NCBI GenBank assembly: GCA_030544215.1
Contig: JARZZO010000002.1
Span: 25,853,395-25,917,394 of the forward strand
DNA: 64,000 nt
Source: Zantedeschia hybrid cultivar
Lineage: Eukaryota > Streptophyta > Magnoliopsida > Alismatales > Araceae
Reading direction: 5' to 3'
A program made the translations under genes and the position numbers. Below, piece after piece: positions 1 through 12,569 of this stretch (within the stretch, counting starts at the first letter, position 1; each line of letters begins with the position of its first letter). The notes under the pieces were generated by a model that saw only the letters and a list, made by a program, of their open reading frames with translations, did no database searches and was not told where the DNA came from.

Positions 1-3000
1 AACGCGAGGATAGCTACACCGTTCCTCTATTCCAATTTCAAGACATCAAGATGTCATAGTTAATAGTCATTTCATCAGATGGTGGCAGATCTCGGGTAAA
101 CACGTAGAAACTGTCATCACTAAATCAAGTTCTAAGAACTATATTGATAGAGAGCCACGCGGTACATTCTCAATGACTCGCGCTCAACTTAGACTTTATG
201 TTGAAGGTTTTGTTTATATTAAATTGGTCTCATCTTAGGTGATAGTTTATAAATATATCTAATATATTTAACTATACCTAGATATTAGCAATCGATTCAT
301 AATCAATAACTAAAAGTATGCATCATCCATACATGTTCATTATGTGGTCATAGACAGCATACGGTGATTAACTAGAACCATACAATTAATCACCAAAACT
401 ATATAACATTTATATAATCTAAACATGCAAACACATAGCCACTGGTGATCTCATCTCCTGTCGCCTTCCTGGTTGCATTTGTGGATCATCCTCACCTCTC
501 CTCGGCCGGTACGATCAAATACAAATAATATTTATTTTTTAAAATAATTTCAAATACAAATAAATTGTAAGAGAAAGCCTTATGGCCAAGTACAATGACA
601 GAGGGAGATAGAATTACAATGGAATGAGAAAGAGAGGGAGACACGCAGGTCTCATTAATTAACACTTAATTAATGTACATCACATCCCATAACAATCTAC
701 ATAATCACACACCATCACATGATATGAAATTAACTAAGTGCATGTCTATGACCACCACAAATTTTAAACATCCACACATAATAAAGCACATCACATGAAG
801 GCTAAAATTTTGAAATTATAATAATTTTGGGTTTCTTAAAACCTAGGTACCAATCAAAATTGGATAATTTGAATTTTCGAAAATCTTATTTTCTAACATG
901 CAACAAATCTAATTTGAAGCATTAAACACATCAACATGTGCATACAAAGCTAAAATTAAAATTCTAAAATATTCCATGCAAAATTTAGAACAATTCTAAA
1001 TTAATTAATCTAACACTTAGATTAATATTTAAATCACATAATAACAATTATTAATGCGAAACAATCTAACATTTAGATAGAATTAAAAATTCCTAAATAA
1101 CACTTATAAAAGAATTAATAATTTCAATTATAATTCATTAACAACTCCTTGTTAATAAACCCCTTTTATTAAATAATATTTCTCAATAACAATTATTAAG
1201 AAATAATAATTAGAACATTTCTAATTAAAATAGTCTAACATCTTAGACTTAATTTAATCCTTTAATAACATTTATAAAAGATTAAATTCAAGTAGATTAG
1301 ATCTTCAAAAACAATAATTAAGAGATTCAAGAGTAAACTAATTAATCATCTTCATAGCTATTATTAAGGCTTAATTAGTGTTTAATAACTTTTATTAAGA
1401 TTTATTACTCAAGAAATAATTAACTTAATTATAACAATTATAAAAAGTTGATTAATCACATAGTAACCTTTTATATGTGTCTCTTAATTAAAATATTAAT
1501 TTCATAACAAGAATTGTTAGGAAATTAAATGATCTAATCATCTAAATAATTAACATTATTTGTTGCTTAATTTTAAAGTCACAATTAAATTAACAACACT
1601 TGTTAATTATAATTTAAGATCAACATCTTAAATTTCAACCCTTTTAATTACTTTAATTAAAGGTAAATCAACAAATTATGTTAATTTTATTTAAGATCAC
1701 ATCTTAAAATTAAACCCCTTTTAATATTTAATAAAAAAATATTAACAACATTTGTTAATATCTAAATTAAGATCTCATCTTAATTAACCCCCTTTAATTA
1801 CTCATAAAAAATGTATTAACAACAATTGTTAAAAACAAATTAAGATCATATCTTAACACATAAACCCCACTATATAAAAGATCATATCTTGCTTAGTTAA
1901 AACCAATTAACTATTAAGATCATATCTTAATAAACCCTTCATTAACTGAAAAATTAAGCTTAAAACAATTTTAAATTACTTAATTTTAATTTCCAATTAA
2001 AAGGGGTGGAGTTTAATTATAAATCAGGGTTAACAGGTTTAATAAGGGCTTAATGGGCTGGGGTTTAAGGGCTTAAATGGGCCCAATGGAGGGCTACAGG
2101 GTCGAGCCATAAAGGGCCTTTGGGCTTGGACAGCTGCAGCCAGGGACGACCCCTGGTTCGGCCTGGCCCGAGCCAGGCGCCAGTTGGCCCAGCCAGGTCT
2201 GGCGCCTGGCCTGCCGGCCCGGGCCCAGCCGCCCCCGGTTGGGTTGGCTCGGGACCGGCCGGTCCAGGGCCTGGCCGGCTAGGGTTTGCCTCCCCCCCCC
2301 CCCCCCCCCCCCCATTCTCTTGTTGCAGGTCTTTGGCCGCCGCCGGTGCTAGCTACGGTGGCCAGCCGGAAATGGTCGGGGGGGGGGGGGGGGGGGGGGG
2401 GGTACCCCTTACGTTCCCGGCGCCGGCGGTGGTCGGCCGGCGGTTTCTTGCCGCCGATAAGCCCCCTTTCCCTTCATCTCATGAAGGAATACAAGGAAGA
2501 AGAAGAGGGATGGTTGGTTTTGCAGGTTACCTTGGCCATCCTCACCGGATCTAGCCGCCATTAATCGCCCATGTTGAAGGTGAGGTTTCCTCCCACTGTA
2601 GGTCACACCGACGAGTCGAGGGCGTCCGGCAATGGCCCCAAAACAATGGATAACCATGGCTTCCAAACTGTGGCCTTCATCCTCTTCTATTTCCAACTCT
2701 TGGAATAGATGGATTCAAAGGGTTCTCTACCGCCGGTTGCCATCTAAAACAGGGTTCTCCACTGCCGGTCGTACCAGCAAATCAAAATATGATGGCCAAT
2801 AACCATAGAGGACCCTTCTACAAAGCCTCAAATATCCGGTTATTCTCCCCATAAAGAACAATACGAAAAGTCCCAAAAATATACAGATTTCTTCACAGAA
2901 AAATTCCAGATCTAAGCATGTTCATCCCATGAACAAACTTCCGCGAGAAGAAAAGAAATAAAGCATGGAATTAATTCTTAGAATATTAATTTTAGCCGTT

Positions 3001-3023
3001 CCGGAGCAAATCAGAGCGGAACC
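1..3023 (-). mobile_element. Non-coding interior of a minus-strand LTR element (LARD-like)
   Basis: No reading frame here resembles a known protein. Bases 500-2000 are very AT-rich with many TTAATTAA-like words; 2040-2460 turn GC-rich with homopolymers; 2580-3000 is mixed. The stretch lies directly inside the primer-binding site and LTR at 3025-4623, so I read it as the interior of a minus-strand retroelement without coding capacity, a large retrotransposon derivative. The second LTR would lie left of the window and is not seen. Bases 1-500 could belong to a different repeat. Confidence 0.5.
2290..2402. repeat. Poly-C and poly-G tracts forming a potential hairpin
   Basis: About 23 C (2291-2313) are followed 65 bases later by about 25 G (2378-2402). 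The tracts are complementary and could pair as a long G:C stem. The G tract could also form a quadruplex. Tract lengths in an assembly are unreliable. Confidence 0.8.
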
Positions 3024-3024
3024 T

Positions 3025-3037
3025 GGCTCTGATACCA
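3025..3037 (-). other. Primer-binding site (initiator tRNA-Met type)
   Basis: Read on the minus strand this is TGGTATCAGAGCC, the common plant retrotransposon primer-binding site complementary to the 3' end of initiator tRNA-Met. It sits one base from the LTR end at 3039, which fixes the element's orientation as minus. Confidence 0.85.
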
Positions 3038-3038
3038 C

Positions 3039-4623
3039 TGTTGGGACTCGAATGGGACGCGAAACAGAAATGATGAACAAAATTTTATCCTGTCCGATGC
3101 CCGCTGATCCGATTCGAAACGAAAAACTAAAACCGAAAACTACGAAAAGTAATCCGATTACCATGCGCAGATTCGAATCCGCTTCCGTCTCGGTTCCGTC
3201 GAGGCGATGCCGCGAGCCGCACAAGCGTCCGACCTCCAGCGATATCTACGCGATCCTCCGCGGTAGTTCGTCCTCGATCCCTCGTCCGTATCAGCTCGCT
3301 CGCTGAAGATCCGTCGCTGCAACGATTGCTGAAATCCCGCCGACGGGAATTCCCGACTTTCGGGAATCACACGTGGCGGAAACGGAAACTGTTTCCGGCG
3401 CCTCGAACGGGGCGCCCAGAGAAGGAGAGAGAAAAGGGGGGATGACAGCCAGCAAGGGGAAATCCTGGAACTTGGCCCAGGGTTTCTCAACAGTGCGTAT
3501 ATATATTAAGTCTGCGCGACTTTTCACAAAAGTCCCCGAGTTAATATAAATCTCACTTATGTACCACCGACTGAGAATCTTATTGCGTGTGACCCTCTAA
3601 GCCCATTTACCAGTCCGATTTTTAGCCCGTTAAGTCCAATAATTAGTTATTGACTTATTGTAATTAATTAATATCTAGATATTAACTAATTACTTAACCG
3701 AATCATCATCGCATGTAAATTCGGTCGGACTTCCGATCAAGTTGGGTGCCAAGCAACAGCGCATGATCCCGGAAGGTAATGGGGTTCAGCAACCCACTCA
3801 TGGAACCTGTCCGTCTACAGTTACCACGTGGCTACAATCCTTCATTCGCACAATGCTCTCGAGTTAACCTAGGGTATGGTCAACTGTCAAACCCTAGATT
3901 GTCAACTCACTTGAATCAGACTCCGCTTTACAATATCCGAAAACCTATTTTCTGATATTGTTTCTGCTCTGGCCAGAGACTCCTGCAGATCTATTCTAGA
4001 GCATTCTCTCTCCAGTTACCTAAGAGTAAACGATCCTTTATTGAACACGCAATCACCTTCGAAGGTCTTCCGCTGGACCCGATCCTTGACTATTAGAGAT
4101 CCCGTGGATAGGGATTCATAGGTCAAGGTCAAAGTCCAGAAGTCCACCGACAAGGTGTCTTTGGTATCTCAAGTCTAAGGATCAACCACGCCACTGTGAC
4201 GATGAATCAAGCCAATTGACAGTCAAGTAAATTACCATTCGGCGATTCATGTCGGATCAGTTCAGTGAACTCATTCTCCAATGAGCACCTACAGGTTTAC
4301 CATTGTGTCTCCATACTAGTAATTAACGAGATCAGTCACCCTCATCATATGAGCTGGAATAACCTGTACTAGCCTAACCGGATGTTTGATGTCCTTCTCA
4401 AACATCCTACGACTAGGAACAATTGAGAATATGTGTTTATAAGTCATCAGTCTCATTATTATGATCTCATCATAATCTGATGACTATTGCACATATTCAT
4501 GGACTTCATTATGCGCAAATATAAATATGTCAATCAACATAATGAATTTAGTGCCATTTATTAGTGAACCAGATTAAAATAGGTGCCTTATGATTGGTTT
4601 AGAGGACACCTATATCCATCACA
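3039..4623 (-). repeat. 5' LTR of the minus-strand element
   Basis: Starts TGTTGGGACTCG beside the primer-binding site and ends near CCATCACA, where copia gag coding sequence resumes. On the minus strand a TATA-like run (TATATATA) lies near 3490-3502. About 330 bp of its distal part recur as a diverged copy in inverse orientation at 6760-7090. The right border is inferred from where gag homology resumes and may be off by a few bases. Confidence 0.7.
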
Positions 4624-5960
4624 GAGAACATCACTCAGATGTACAACCGCTTCACTGACATAACAAATAGGCTATAAGCACTCGGAAAGACTTACAAGGA
4701 AGAAGACCTAGTTAGAAAAATCCTAAGATCACTTCCAAGTCAGTGGACCCCCAAGATAACTGCTATTGAGGAAGCAAATGACCTTAACAATATGAGCGTT
4801 GAGAAGCTCATTGGGTCACTCATGGCCATGAGATCAATATGGAAAGACTTGGTGAAAGTACTTTCAAGTAGAAAGTCCTAAACACCTTAAAAGTCACATT
4901 GCTTAGTTCAGATGAAGCCTCCTCAAGAGAAAAGAGTGAAGTAGACAGTGAAGAGGAAGTTTTCTCTCAAGAAGATTTTAAAGAAACCTCAAGAAGAAGA
5001 AGATGCAGAGTACTTCAGGCCAGAAGTACTATAAGAAGAAGAGAAATAACTTCAAGTAAGTAGGAATCTACTTTTTATGAGTGCAAATATTTTAGGCACA
5101 TCAAGGCTGACTGTCCTCAACTGAAGTAGGAGCACAAGAAGGAATTTCTAAAGAAGTTCAAGAAGAAGGCTATAGTAGTTGCATGGGATAATGAGAAAAA
5201 TTCTTCAACATCATCAAACTCAATAGAAGAAGAAGAAGAAGTTAACCTGGCGCCTATAGCAAGCAACAACCCTTCTGCAATTGATGATTAAGTAAAATCT
5301 AACCTAGAATTTGAATCTTATTCAAATTCAGATGACGAGCTATCTTTAGAAGAAGCCTTTAATGAGTTATATAAAAAGTTTAAACTTTTATCTAAAGTGC
5401 TTAAATTACTTAAAATAGGTCATGATAAATTGAGCGCTTTGAGTGCTTCTTTGAAATCAGAACACACAGAACTAGAGTAGTCTAACTCAAGATTAAAAAT
5501 CTAAAAACCAATATCTCTCTGAGGTAAGTAAAAGTAATGATTTAAAGTTTTAAAAAATATATGCTGAATTATCAAAAATAAAAAAGAAAAAGATAGTTGT
5601 TAATGAAGATAAAATTAAAAAAAAACTAATTCAAGAGAACTAATATTTAAAAACCTCTCTTAAAAAGCTAACTAGGAGTAAAACATCCTTACACCTTTAT
5701 TTGAAAGGACTTAGGGCTAATAACAGAAAAGATGGACTCAGATATATTTTCCGAAGGTTTCTACAAATATAAAGCCTCTAAATGAGTATCTTCTCTCTAT
5801 ATTTGTAAAAACTTCAACTTCTAAGAAGTCAAAATCAAAGCCTCCTTGTTTGAACTATTGCTCACAATATGGTAGACTAGGCCATACTTCCAAGACTTGT
5901 AAGTTGAGGAAGTGGGTTAGGGTACCTAAAGGTTCTTTTCTTACCACTAACATCAAAAGG
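4624..5960 (+). pseudogene. copia gag relic
   Basis: Begins inside the UBN2-type gag fold (MYNRF, then KILRSLP.QW, then EANDLNNMSVEKLIGSL). Downstream are a degenerate CCHC knuckle (C..FRHIKADCP near 5085-5120), an acidic stretch with EEEEEVNLAP, a lysine/leucine-rich coiled-coil-like linker, and a second Cys/His cluster (CNYCSQYGRLGHTSKTC near 5850-5900). Several in-frame stops and frameshifts make it non-functional. The start is missing because the left-hand LTR element was inserted here. Confidence 0.8.
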
Positions 5961-6000
5961 ACCTAAAAAGCTTTGGGTACCTAAAATAATCAAGTGATAA

Positions 6001-6470
6001 ATGCAGGCTGGCCTAGGAGCATCTAAGCGGTACATAGACAGTAGATGCTCCAAACACATGATAGGAGATTTTACCTTGTTCAAGTCTATGAAAGCTGAAG
6101 CAAGTATAGTCACGTATAGAGATAATGGCAAAGGAAAAGCAATGGACTGTGGCATAGTGGACAGTAAATCAGTTGATCTAATTGAAGATGTGTTGTGTGT
6201 GGACAGATTGAAATATAATTTAACTAGCATCAATCAGCTTTGTGACATGGGGGATAAGGTCATCCTTGAAGCCTCTGAATGCACCATCACCAAAGAAGAA
6301 GAGGTCATCTTCAAGGCTCACAGGGATAAGAACCTTTATGTTTTACACCTAAATGAGTTAAGAGACAAGGATGTGTGCCCTACAATCAATAATTCAAAGG
6401 AAATGGATCTTTGGCATAGAAGGTTGAGTCATGCAAGTTCAGGAGTTATTCAAAAGTTAACTCAAATATG
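6001..6470 (+). pseudogene. copia protease and GAG-pre-integrase relic
   Basis: The open stretch encodes a copia aspartic protease whose active-site region reads YIDSRCSKHM where families have DSGCS.HM, so the catalytic glycine is changed to arginine. It continues into the GAG-pre-integrase segment ending DLWHRRLSHAS. It is in line with the integrase pieces downstream and is a remnant of the same polyprotein. Confidence 0.85.
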
Positions 6471-6477
6471 ATTTGGT

Positions 6478-7700
6478 TAAATGATTACCTAGAATGAAGA
6501 TGAAGACTCCAAGCATCTATGTTGCATGTGCTAAGGGTAAGCAGACCAAGACCTCATTTTAGTCCAACATAGTGGTTACAACATCTAAACTATTAGAAGC
6601 TTATCCATATGGATCTATTCAAACTAATGAGAACCAGCAGTCTGTTACTTCTGTATATGGCCTACAAGCCAATCAGACTTATTCTTATTTATTTATTAAT
6701 GACAATAAATATTCAATATATATAAATTATCTCTTTTATTATTAATCTTATCATAGTGAAGTCCATGAATGTATGCAATGATTGTCAGATTGTGATGAGA
6801 TCGCAATAATGAGACTGACAATCTATAAACATGCATTCTTAATTGTTTCTAGTCAGTGGATATCTAAAAAGGACATCAGACATCCGGTTAGACTAGCACA
6901 GGTTGCTTCAGCTCATATAATGAGGGTGATTGGTCTCATAGTCACTTATGTGTATAAGCACTATGTTGAACCTATAGGTGCTCATTGGGGAATGAGTTCA
7001 CTGAACTGATCCGACATTAATCACTGCATGGTAAGTTACATAATTGTCAACCAGTTTGATCCATCATCGCAATAGCGTGGATCGGTCCCTGGATCATCAT
7101 AGCAATTTTAATTATTAGTTTATATTGCGTTCTTTATGCCCCACCTCATCCTTACATACAGTATAGGTGGGAAGAACTATAGACTTATCATTGTTGATGA
7201 TTATTTCAGGTTCACCTGAGTTATATTTTTGGAAAGCAAATCTGATACATTTGAATCTTTCTTGAATTTCAGTAGAGTGGTTCAGAAAGATCAGAAGTTC
7301 TCTATCTTGACAATCAGATCTAATCATAGAGTAGAATTTAAGAACGTAGAATTCACCAAATTCTGTAAAGATCAAGGAATCTAGCACAACTTCTCAACTA
7401 TAAGAATCCCTCAGCAAAATGATGTATCAGAGAGGAAGAGCAGAACCTTACTGGAGATGGCCAGGACAATACTGTCAAAATATAGTCTACCTAGATACTT
7501 CTAGATAGAAACTATCAACACTGCCTGCTACATCATCAACAGGACAATGATTAGGTCAATTCTCAAGATGACCCCTTATGCGTTGTATAAAGGTAAGAAA
7601 CCAAAAATTAGTCACCTCAAACCATTCAGAGATAAGTGCTACATGTTCAACAATGTTAAAGGCAACTTTGATAAGTTAGATGTTAAATCTAATGCGGTTT
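6478..7700 (+). pseudogene. copia integrase relic, split by an LTR fragment
   Basis: The first part has CAKGKQTK followed by HMDLF near 6600-6640. The core resumes near 7165 with GGKNYRLIIVDDYFRFT and ends with the family block NRTLLEMARTIL-like text near 7435-7480 and TPYALYKGKKPKISHLKPF near 7567-7630. The break between the halves is filled by LTR-derived sequence. Stops occur at 7213, 7381 and 7501 among others. Confidence 0.8.
6646..7164 (+). repeat. Solo LTR or LTR fragment nested in copia integrase
   Basis: The segment from about 6760 to 7090 matches the reverse complement of 4200-4510 (for example GAATGAGTTCACTGAACTG and GGACATCA.ACATCCGGTTAG). It is a diverged relative of the LTR at 3039-4623 in the opposite orientation. 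Edges are set by where integrase coding stops and resumes, and target duplications are not clear. Confidence 0.7.
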
Positions 7701-8089
7701 GTTCTTGGAATATATTTCTAAATCTAATAATTAATAGAATTTTTAATAAAAAAACTTTAGTTGTTGAACAAACTATATATGTTCTATTTGAGAAAACTAA
7801 TCATTCTTCCAAAAAACGAAAGAAGTATGATGACAATGATGCATGAGAACCGATTAAGGAGATAAATAACATCAATCTAAATGAAAAAAAGGAAGATTCA
7901 CCCTTAGAAGATTTGTAGCAAATTGAAAAAATTCATGAAGATCTACCCAAAGAGTAGAAGTATCACAAAGATCATCACAAAGAAAACATCATTGGTGATC
8001 TTGAACAGGGAGTACGAATAAGAAGTAAGATCATTCATTATGATTATCTTGCTTTTATATCTCAAATTAAGCCTAGGACATTCAATGAA

Positions 8090-9372
8090 GCATTGGCACA
8101 TAAATCTTATATATTAGTCATGCAAAAGATCTGAATTAGTTCCAAAAAAATCAAGTTTGGTCTCTTGTACCTAGACCATCAGATCATTTAATAATTGATA
8201 CCAAATAAGTGTTCAGAAACAAAATAGATGAATCTGGGATAATAATTTAAGAAAAAAACTAAGTTTGTTGTTCAAGGCTATTGCCAAGAGGAAGACATAG
8301 ATTATGATGAACCTATGCTCCAATTGTCAAAGTTAAGGCTATTAGAATTTTACTTACATATGCATCTGCATTTGATTTAAAATTATTTCAAATAGATGTT
8401 AAAAGTGCATTCTTAAATATTTTTATAAAAATATGTTGAACAACCTTCAGATTTTGAAGATAATACTTTTTCATTTCATATTTTTAAATTACATAAGACT
8501 TTGTATAGTATGAAACAAGCTGCCAAAACTTAGTATGAAAGACTCAGTGCTTTTCTCATCCAACATAATTTTAAAGACAAAGTAAATAGTGCTTTTCTCA
8601 TTTAAACAAAAAGCATGATATATTGATTGTTTAAATATATATAGATGTTATAATTCTTGAAACCACTAATGAAAATCTTTGCTAGACATTTGAAAAGCTA
8701 ATATATGATAGTTGAGATGAGCATAATGAAAGAATTAAGTTACTTCGTTGGACTATAAATCAAGTAAGTGAAGGAAGAAACTCATATTTGTCAAGTTAAA
8801 TATATCAAAGACTTATTTTGTCAAGTCAAATACATCAAATACTTACTGAAAAAGTATGAATTTGACAAAATTAAATCATTAACAACTCCCATGAGTATTT
8901 CCACCAGGTTAGATGGAGACTCAAATAATAAGAAAGTAGATCGAAAGATTTACATATGTATGATTGGATCACTACTCTACCTGACTATTATTAGACTTGA
9001 TATCTTATTCAATGTTTACATATGTGCAAGGTTTTAAGTAAATTCTAAAGAGTCACATTTGATTTGTGTCAAAAAGATCTTTAGATATCTTATTGATATT
9101 TGTAATTTAAGATTATAGTATCCTAAGGACTATGATTTTAACTTGCTTGGTTATTCGGATGTTGATTATGCTGATTGTAGATTAGATAAAAAGAGAACCA
9201 GTGGTATCTGTCAATTCTTTGCAGGTTATTTAATTTCATGGTCATCCAAGAAATAACACTCAGTAACTTTGTCTACAGCAGAAGCATAATATGTAGCATT
9301 TAGAAGCTGTTATGCACAGTTACTGTGGATCAAGCATTAATGGATAAATAGCAATTTAACAACATACATACA
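8090..9372 (+). pseudogene. copia reverse transcriptase and RNase H relic
   Basis: Recognisable pieces include NQVWSLVPRP near 8150, a degraded thumb/palm region to 8620, KYIKYLLKKYEF then MSISTRLDGDS near 8840-8930, MIGSLLYLTIIRLDILFNV near 8960-9020, and the RNase H block near 9160-9300 (GYSDVDYADC-like, TSGICQF). Many stops and frame changes. Confidence 0.8.
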
Positions 9373-12005
9373 CCACGAGTGGCATATTTGGCCACTTTGA
9401 TAATGGGATGATGAAACTAAGATTTCAAAATATGAAGATTGGTCAAAGACAACTTATTTATAAAAGTTTTTTTTTTTTAACAAAATTTTGTAAATAATGT
9501 TTATAAGTTAGTTCTACCCCCTTCCCCCAACAAAAAAGAAAAAGAAAAATAACCTGTTCCGCCATAGTCCTAAGCCACCCCCACAGGGAGGAGCCAAACA
9601 TGCCACAAGCTTAAAGTCTGATTTCATGATCCCCTATTGACGGCCAAGTTAGAGCATTGTTTCTCAAGTGCACCTTATCATCATCTAAGCCTTTTTTATT
9701 GGCATGCATGCATGCAATCTAACTAAAGAGAAGGTGCAACGAAGGAGCCTCTTTGACGGATGAAGGCGGAGCAAGCGTATGTGATTGTTTCCAACTCCGA
9801 GTTGCCAGATGCCTCTTCCCTTTTGACGACAACAAAAAATTGTTCGGTGATTCCCACCCAACAACTACCTCCCGAAGAGATGATTTTTGAACGCCAAAAG
9901 TTTGCCGAGACGCCCACCACTTTTATATATATATATATATATATATGTATTATCTTCTAATAATGTCATAGTGATAATTAACAATGAGGCAGTGCATGCA
10001 TCAAAGGAGGCGAGTTGAAAAATAATCATGTGGGCAACTTCAAACCTGATCCGAGAGGAGCAATGCTACCGTGACAGTAAGTTTTACCCAGTTTTCTTAC
10101 CTTCTTAGAGAAAGAACGTAGGTCAAAGGGTTTTTTTTCAAAAGTACAAAGAAGTAATTAATAATGAAAACCTATCTCGTGCATCCACCTCAGTCAAGTA
10201 AGAAAAATGGAAAATATGTCCCATGTATACCTAGTAGGTTCCCCTCGTTCGGTAACTTGCATCAACACTGTAGAATTCTTTGGTTATCTGAAAACTTGAC
10301 CCTAGATCGGACAAGCTCGAAGCCGTGTCATTTGTGTAGCTCAAAAGCTATCCTGGAGCTAGCCTATAGTTTATTGGCAGATGAGATTACCCACGTATTC
10401 ATGGTGATCAAAACGACTACAGCTATTTTACAGTACGTCAAGCAACAGTGAACCTCCCATCCCATCAACTGTTAGGTTGCGATCGACTATCCAAGGGCGT
10501 CTGCAAGTGGTCGGAAAACACGGTGCCTCTGATCACTTTTTATCAGCGATTCAAGCTATACCTAAAGATGTAGGAGCCAAGGATAGCGGTGGTTCTATAA
10601 GGACCCACCCAAAGTTTGGTGCTCCAATGCATACTGGTCGTGATGTACATTATACTGGTGGCATATGCAAAGGATTTCTGTTAAGATATTAGGTTGTCTA
10701 AAACGCACATAATTTTCAGTGGAATAGATCCCCATCACTTAAAATTTTCTTATCTTGATAGACGATCGCACTAAGTTGTCCCACCGTAGGTCCGTGTACA
10801 TATATAAGCATAGGGAATGGGGGAGATAGAATATAATCATGTCATGGTATTAAATCAATCGCCTTATCAGCTTGTTCGATGTGATTGTTCACTGCGTGCT
10901 TAAGATAACATTTGCGGGTAAGACGCGCTTAGAGAAAAGAAATCATATTCTGGAAAGATAAGAATGGGCATTCGTGCCATCAACTAAGCCAGCAGTAGTT
11001 GAAAATAGATTGGGTGAAAGGGTTTTTTAAGGAAATCAATTTCTAAGGAAAATGAAAATAGAATTGACTTTTAGGTACTTTTGAAAACGTTTTTCTAAAA
11101 ATCATTTTATTTGTTTGTTTTTACGTAAAACATTTTCTTGAAAATGATTTCATAGATTTGTTTATTTGTAAAATAATTTTCAATTAAAGAGAACGAACAT
11201 GAAAATAACTTACTACCCCGGCCGTCAATATTATGCCAACTGTTTGAACTTTTAATTTTAAGATGTTATGTTTTGAAAAAAAATTGGTGGGCCCCCACTA
11301 TACTCTTCATGGCTATATAATCCGACCCAATCTCCGATCTCCATTCGAATATATTCGACGTAAAACATAATCGAGCAGAAAATATTTTATGAGAAAATCA
11401 GTTTACAAAGAAGAGGAAAACATAATCTATTGTTTAATACTTTTGAAAATGTTTTCTTGAAAAACTTTTGATTCATTTGCTTCTCCATAAAACGTTTTCC
11501 TAAAAAGAATTTCATATATTCTTTGTTCATAAAAGAATTTTCACGTTACGGGATTGTCTGCGTTTGATTCTAAGTAATAAAATAAATTCGAATAAAAAAT
11601 GTTTCTAAGGAAAACAATTTATAAGGAAATATAAAAACATAATATACTATTTGGTACTTCTAAAATTATCTTTTGAAAAATATTTATTTCTTTCTTTCCT
11701 GTAAAATATTTTCCTGAAAATTTTGACGCATTTTAAAATTCATTTAGAATCCATTTGGTTATGTGAAAGATCAAGAGGATAATGTTTTTCAAGGAATATA
11801 TTTTCAGGAAAAATCTAAACACAACTTTCTTTTCATTTATTTCCTTAAAAATGTTTTCATTTGTTTGTTCTTTGTAGAAATCATTTATCAGATGAGTGGG
11901 TCGTGTTGCAACGCATGCGGTACATGCAGCCCGCACCGCAAGAGAGCATTGGATCGGACAATTATAGCAGTAGTTCAAATTTTTTTTATACTTTTTGAAA
12001 ATTTA
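9373..12005. other. Unrecognised AT-rich intergenic DNA
   Basis: No protein or RNA gene recognised. There is a short (TA)n run at about 9923-9946. From about 11000 to 11890 the words AAAACGTTTTC, GAAAATGTTTTC and ATTTTCAAGAAAA recur in both orientations, suggesting a degraded fold-back element, but no clean borders were found. A patch at 10160-10690 has more balanced composition and short open frames without similarity to any family I know. Confidence 0.5.
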
Positions 12006-12365
12006 TTAAGGTTGGCCCTGTTGTGTGGTAAAACTAGAAAAGATAAAATTAAGAATAAATATATACGCAAAGATTTAATTGTAGCTCCTATTAACATTAA
12101 GCTTAAGGAGAATAAGTTGCGGTGATTTAGTTATGTACATCCTCATCCAAGTTTAGTACCAATTAAGAGGTGTGATAAAATTAAAGTGGAGAAGATAAAA
12201 GACATCGGAAAAGACTTAAAATGAGATGACTGGATGTTGTTAAAAAGGACGTGGCATTGTTACGTGTTACCTCAAATTTGACATTTGATAGGTTATGACG
12301 GCGTAACAGGATTCATGTAGTCGACCTCAAATGGATAGAATAAAACTTTGATGATGATGATAATT
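12006..12365 (+). pseudogene. LINE 3'-end relic (reverse transcriptase C-terminus)
   Basis: Translation gives LCGKTRKDKIKNKYIRKDL, then VAPI.IKLKENKLRWFSYV, the conserved C-terminal tail of plant LINE reverse transcriptases (usual form GHTRRDRIRNE...VAPI..K....RLRWFGH). It continues with degraded IKRD-like and LTW-like blocks and ends in a (GAT)n run at about 12348-12362, a typical LINE 3' end. A stop and frameshifts are present. The 5' part is missing, as expected of a truncated LINE. Confidence 0.75.
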
Positions 12366-12569
12366 TATTTATTTATGTATGTATATATGTATATATGTTT
12401 CTATAAACTAGGATATTCATATGTTATATCTTTGACTCCAACATGATGTCAAAAATGCCTCTGACATGCTCAGAAAAACTATGATTATACTCTTCCTTAC
12501 AAAATATCACCAAGTCCAATGGAATATGCCAAAAACGTTCGACTATCTTTGTATATATATCCTTAAACT

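Larger units (their letters stand above)
4624..9372 (+). mobile_element. Decayed Ty1/copia retrotransposon (SIRE-like)
   Basis: Translated fragments follow copia order along the plus strand: gag, zinc knuckle, protease, GAG-pre-integrase, integrase, reverse transcriptase, RNase H. Every domain carries stops or frameshifts. The gag N-terminus is cut off by the LTR ending at 4623, and integrase is split by an LTR fragment. No LTR of its own is recognised. A long coiled-coil-like gag linker (about 5280-5800) and a second knuckle-like motif are typical of SIRE/Maximus-type elements; that assignment is inference. Confidence 0.85.

Noticed and set aside
2120..2564. Overlapping open frames encoding Pro/Gly-rich proteins
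   Set aside because: They arise from GC-rich low-complexity DNA and homopolymers in the interior of a retroelement; no domain and no start context.
9760..9960. Possible small gene MKAEQAYVIVS...
   Set aside because: 66 codons with no recognised domain, ending in a (TA)n repeat; a similar-length frame exists on the other strand.
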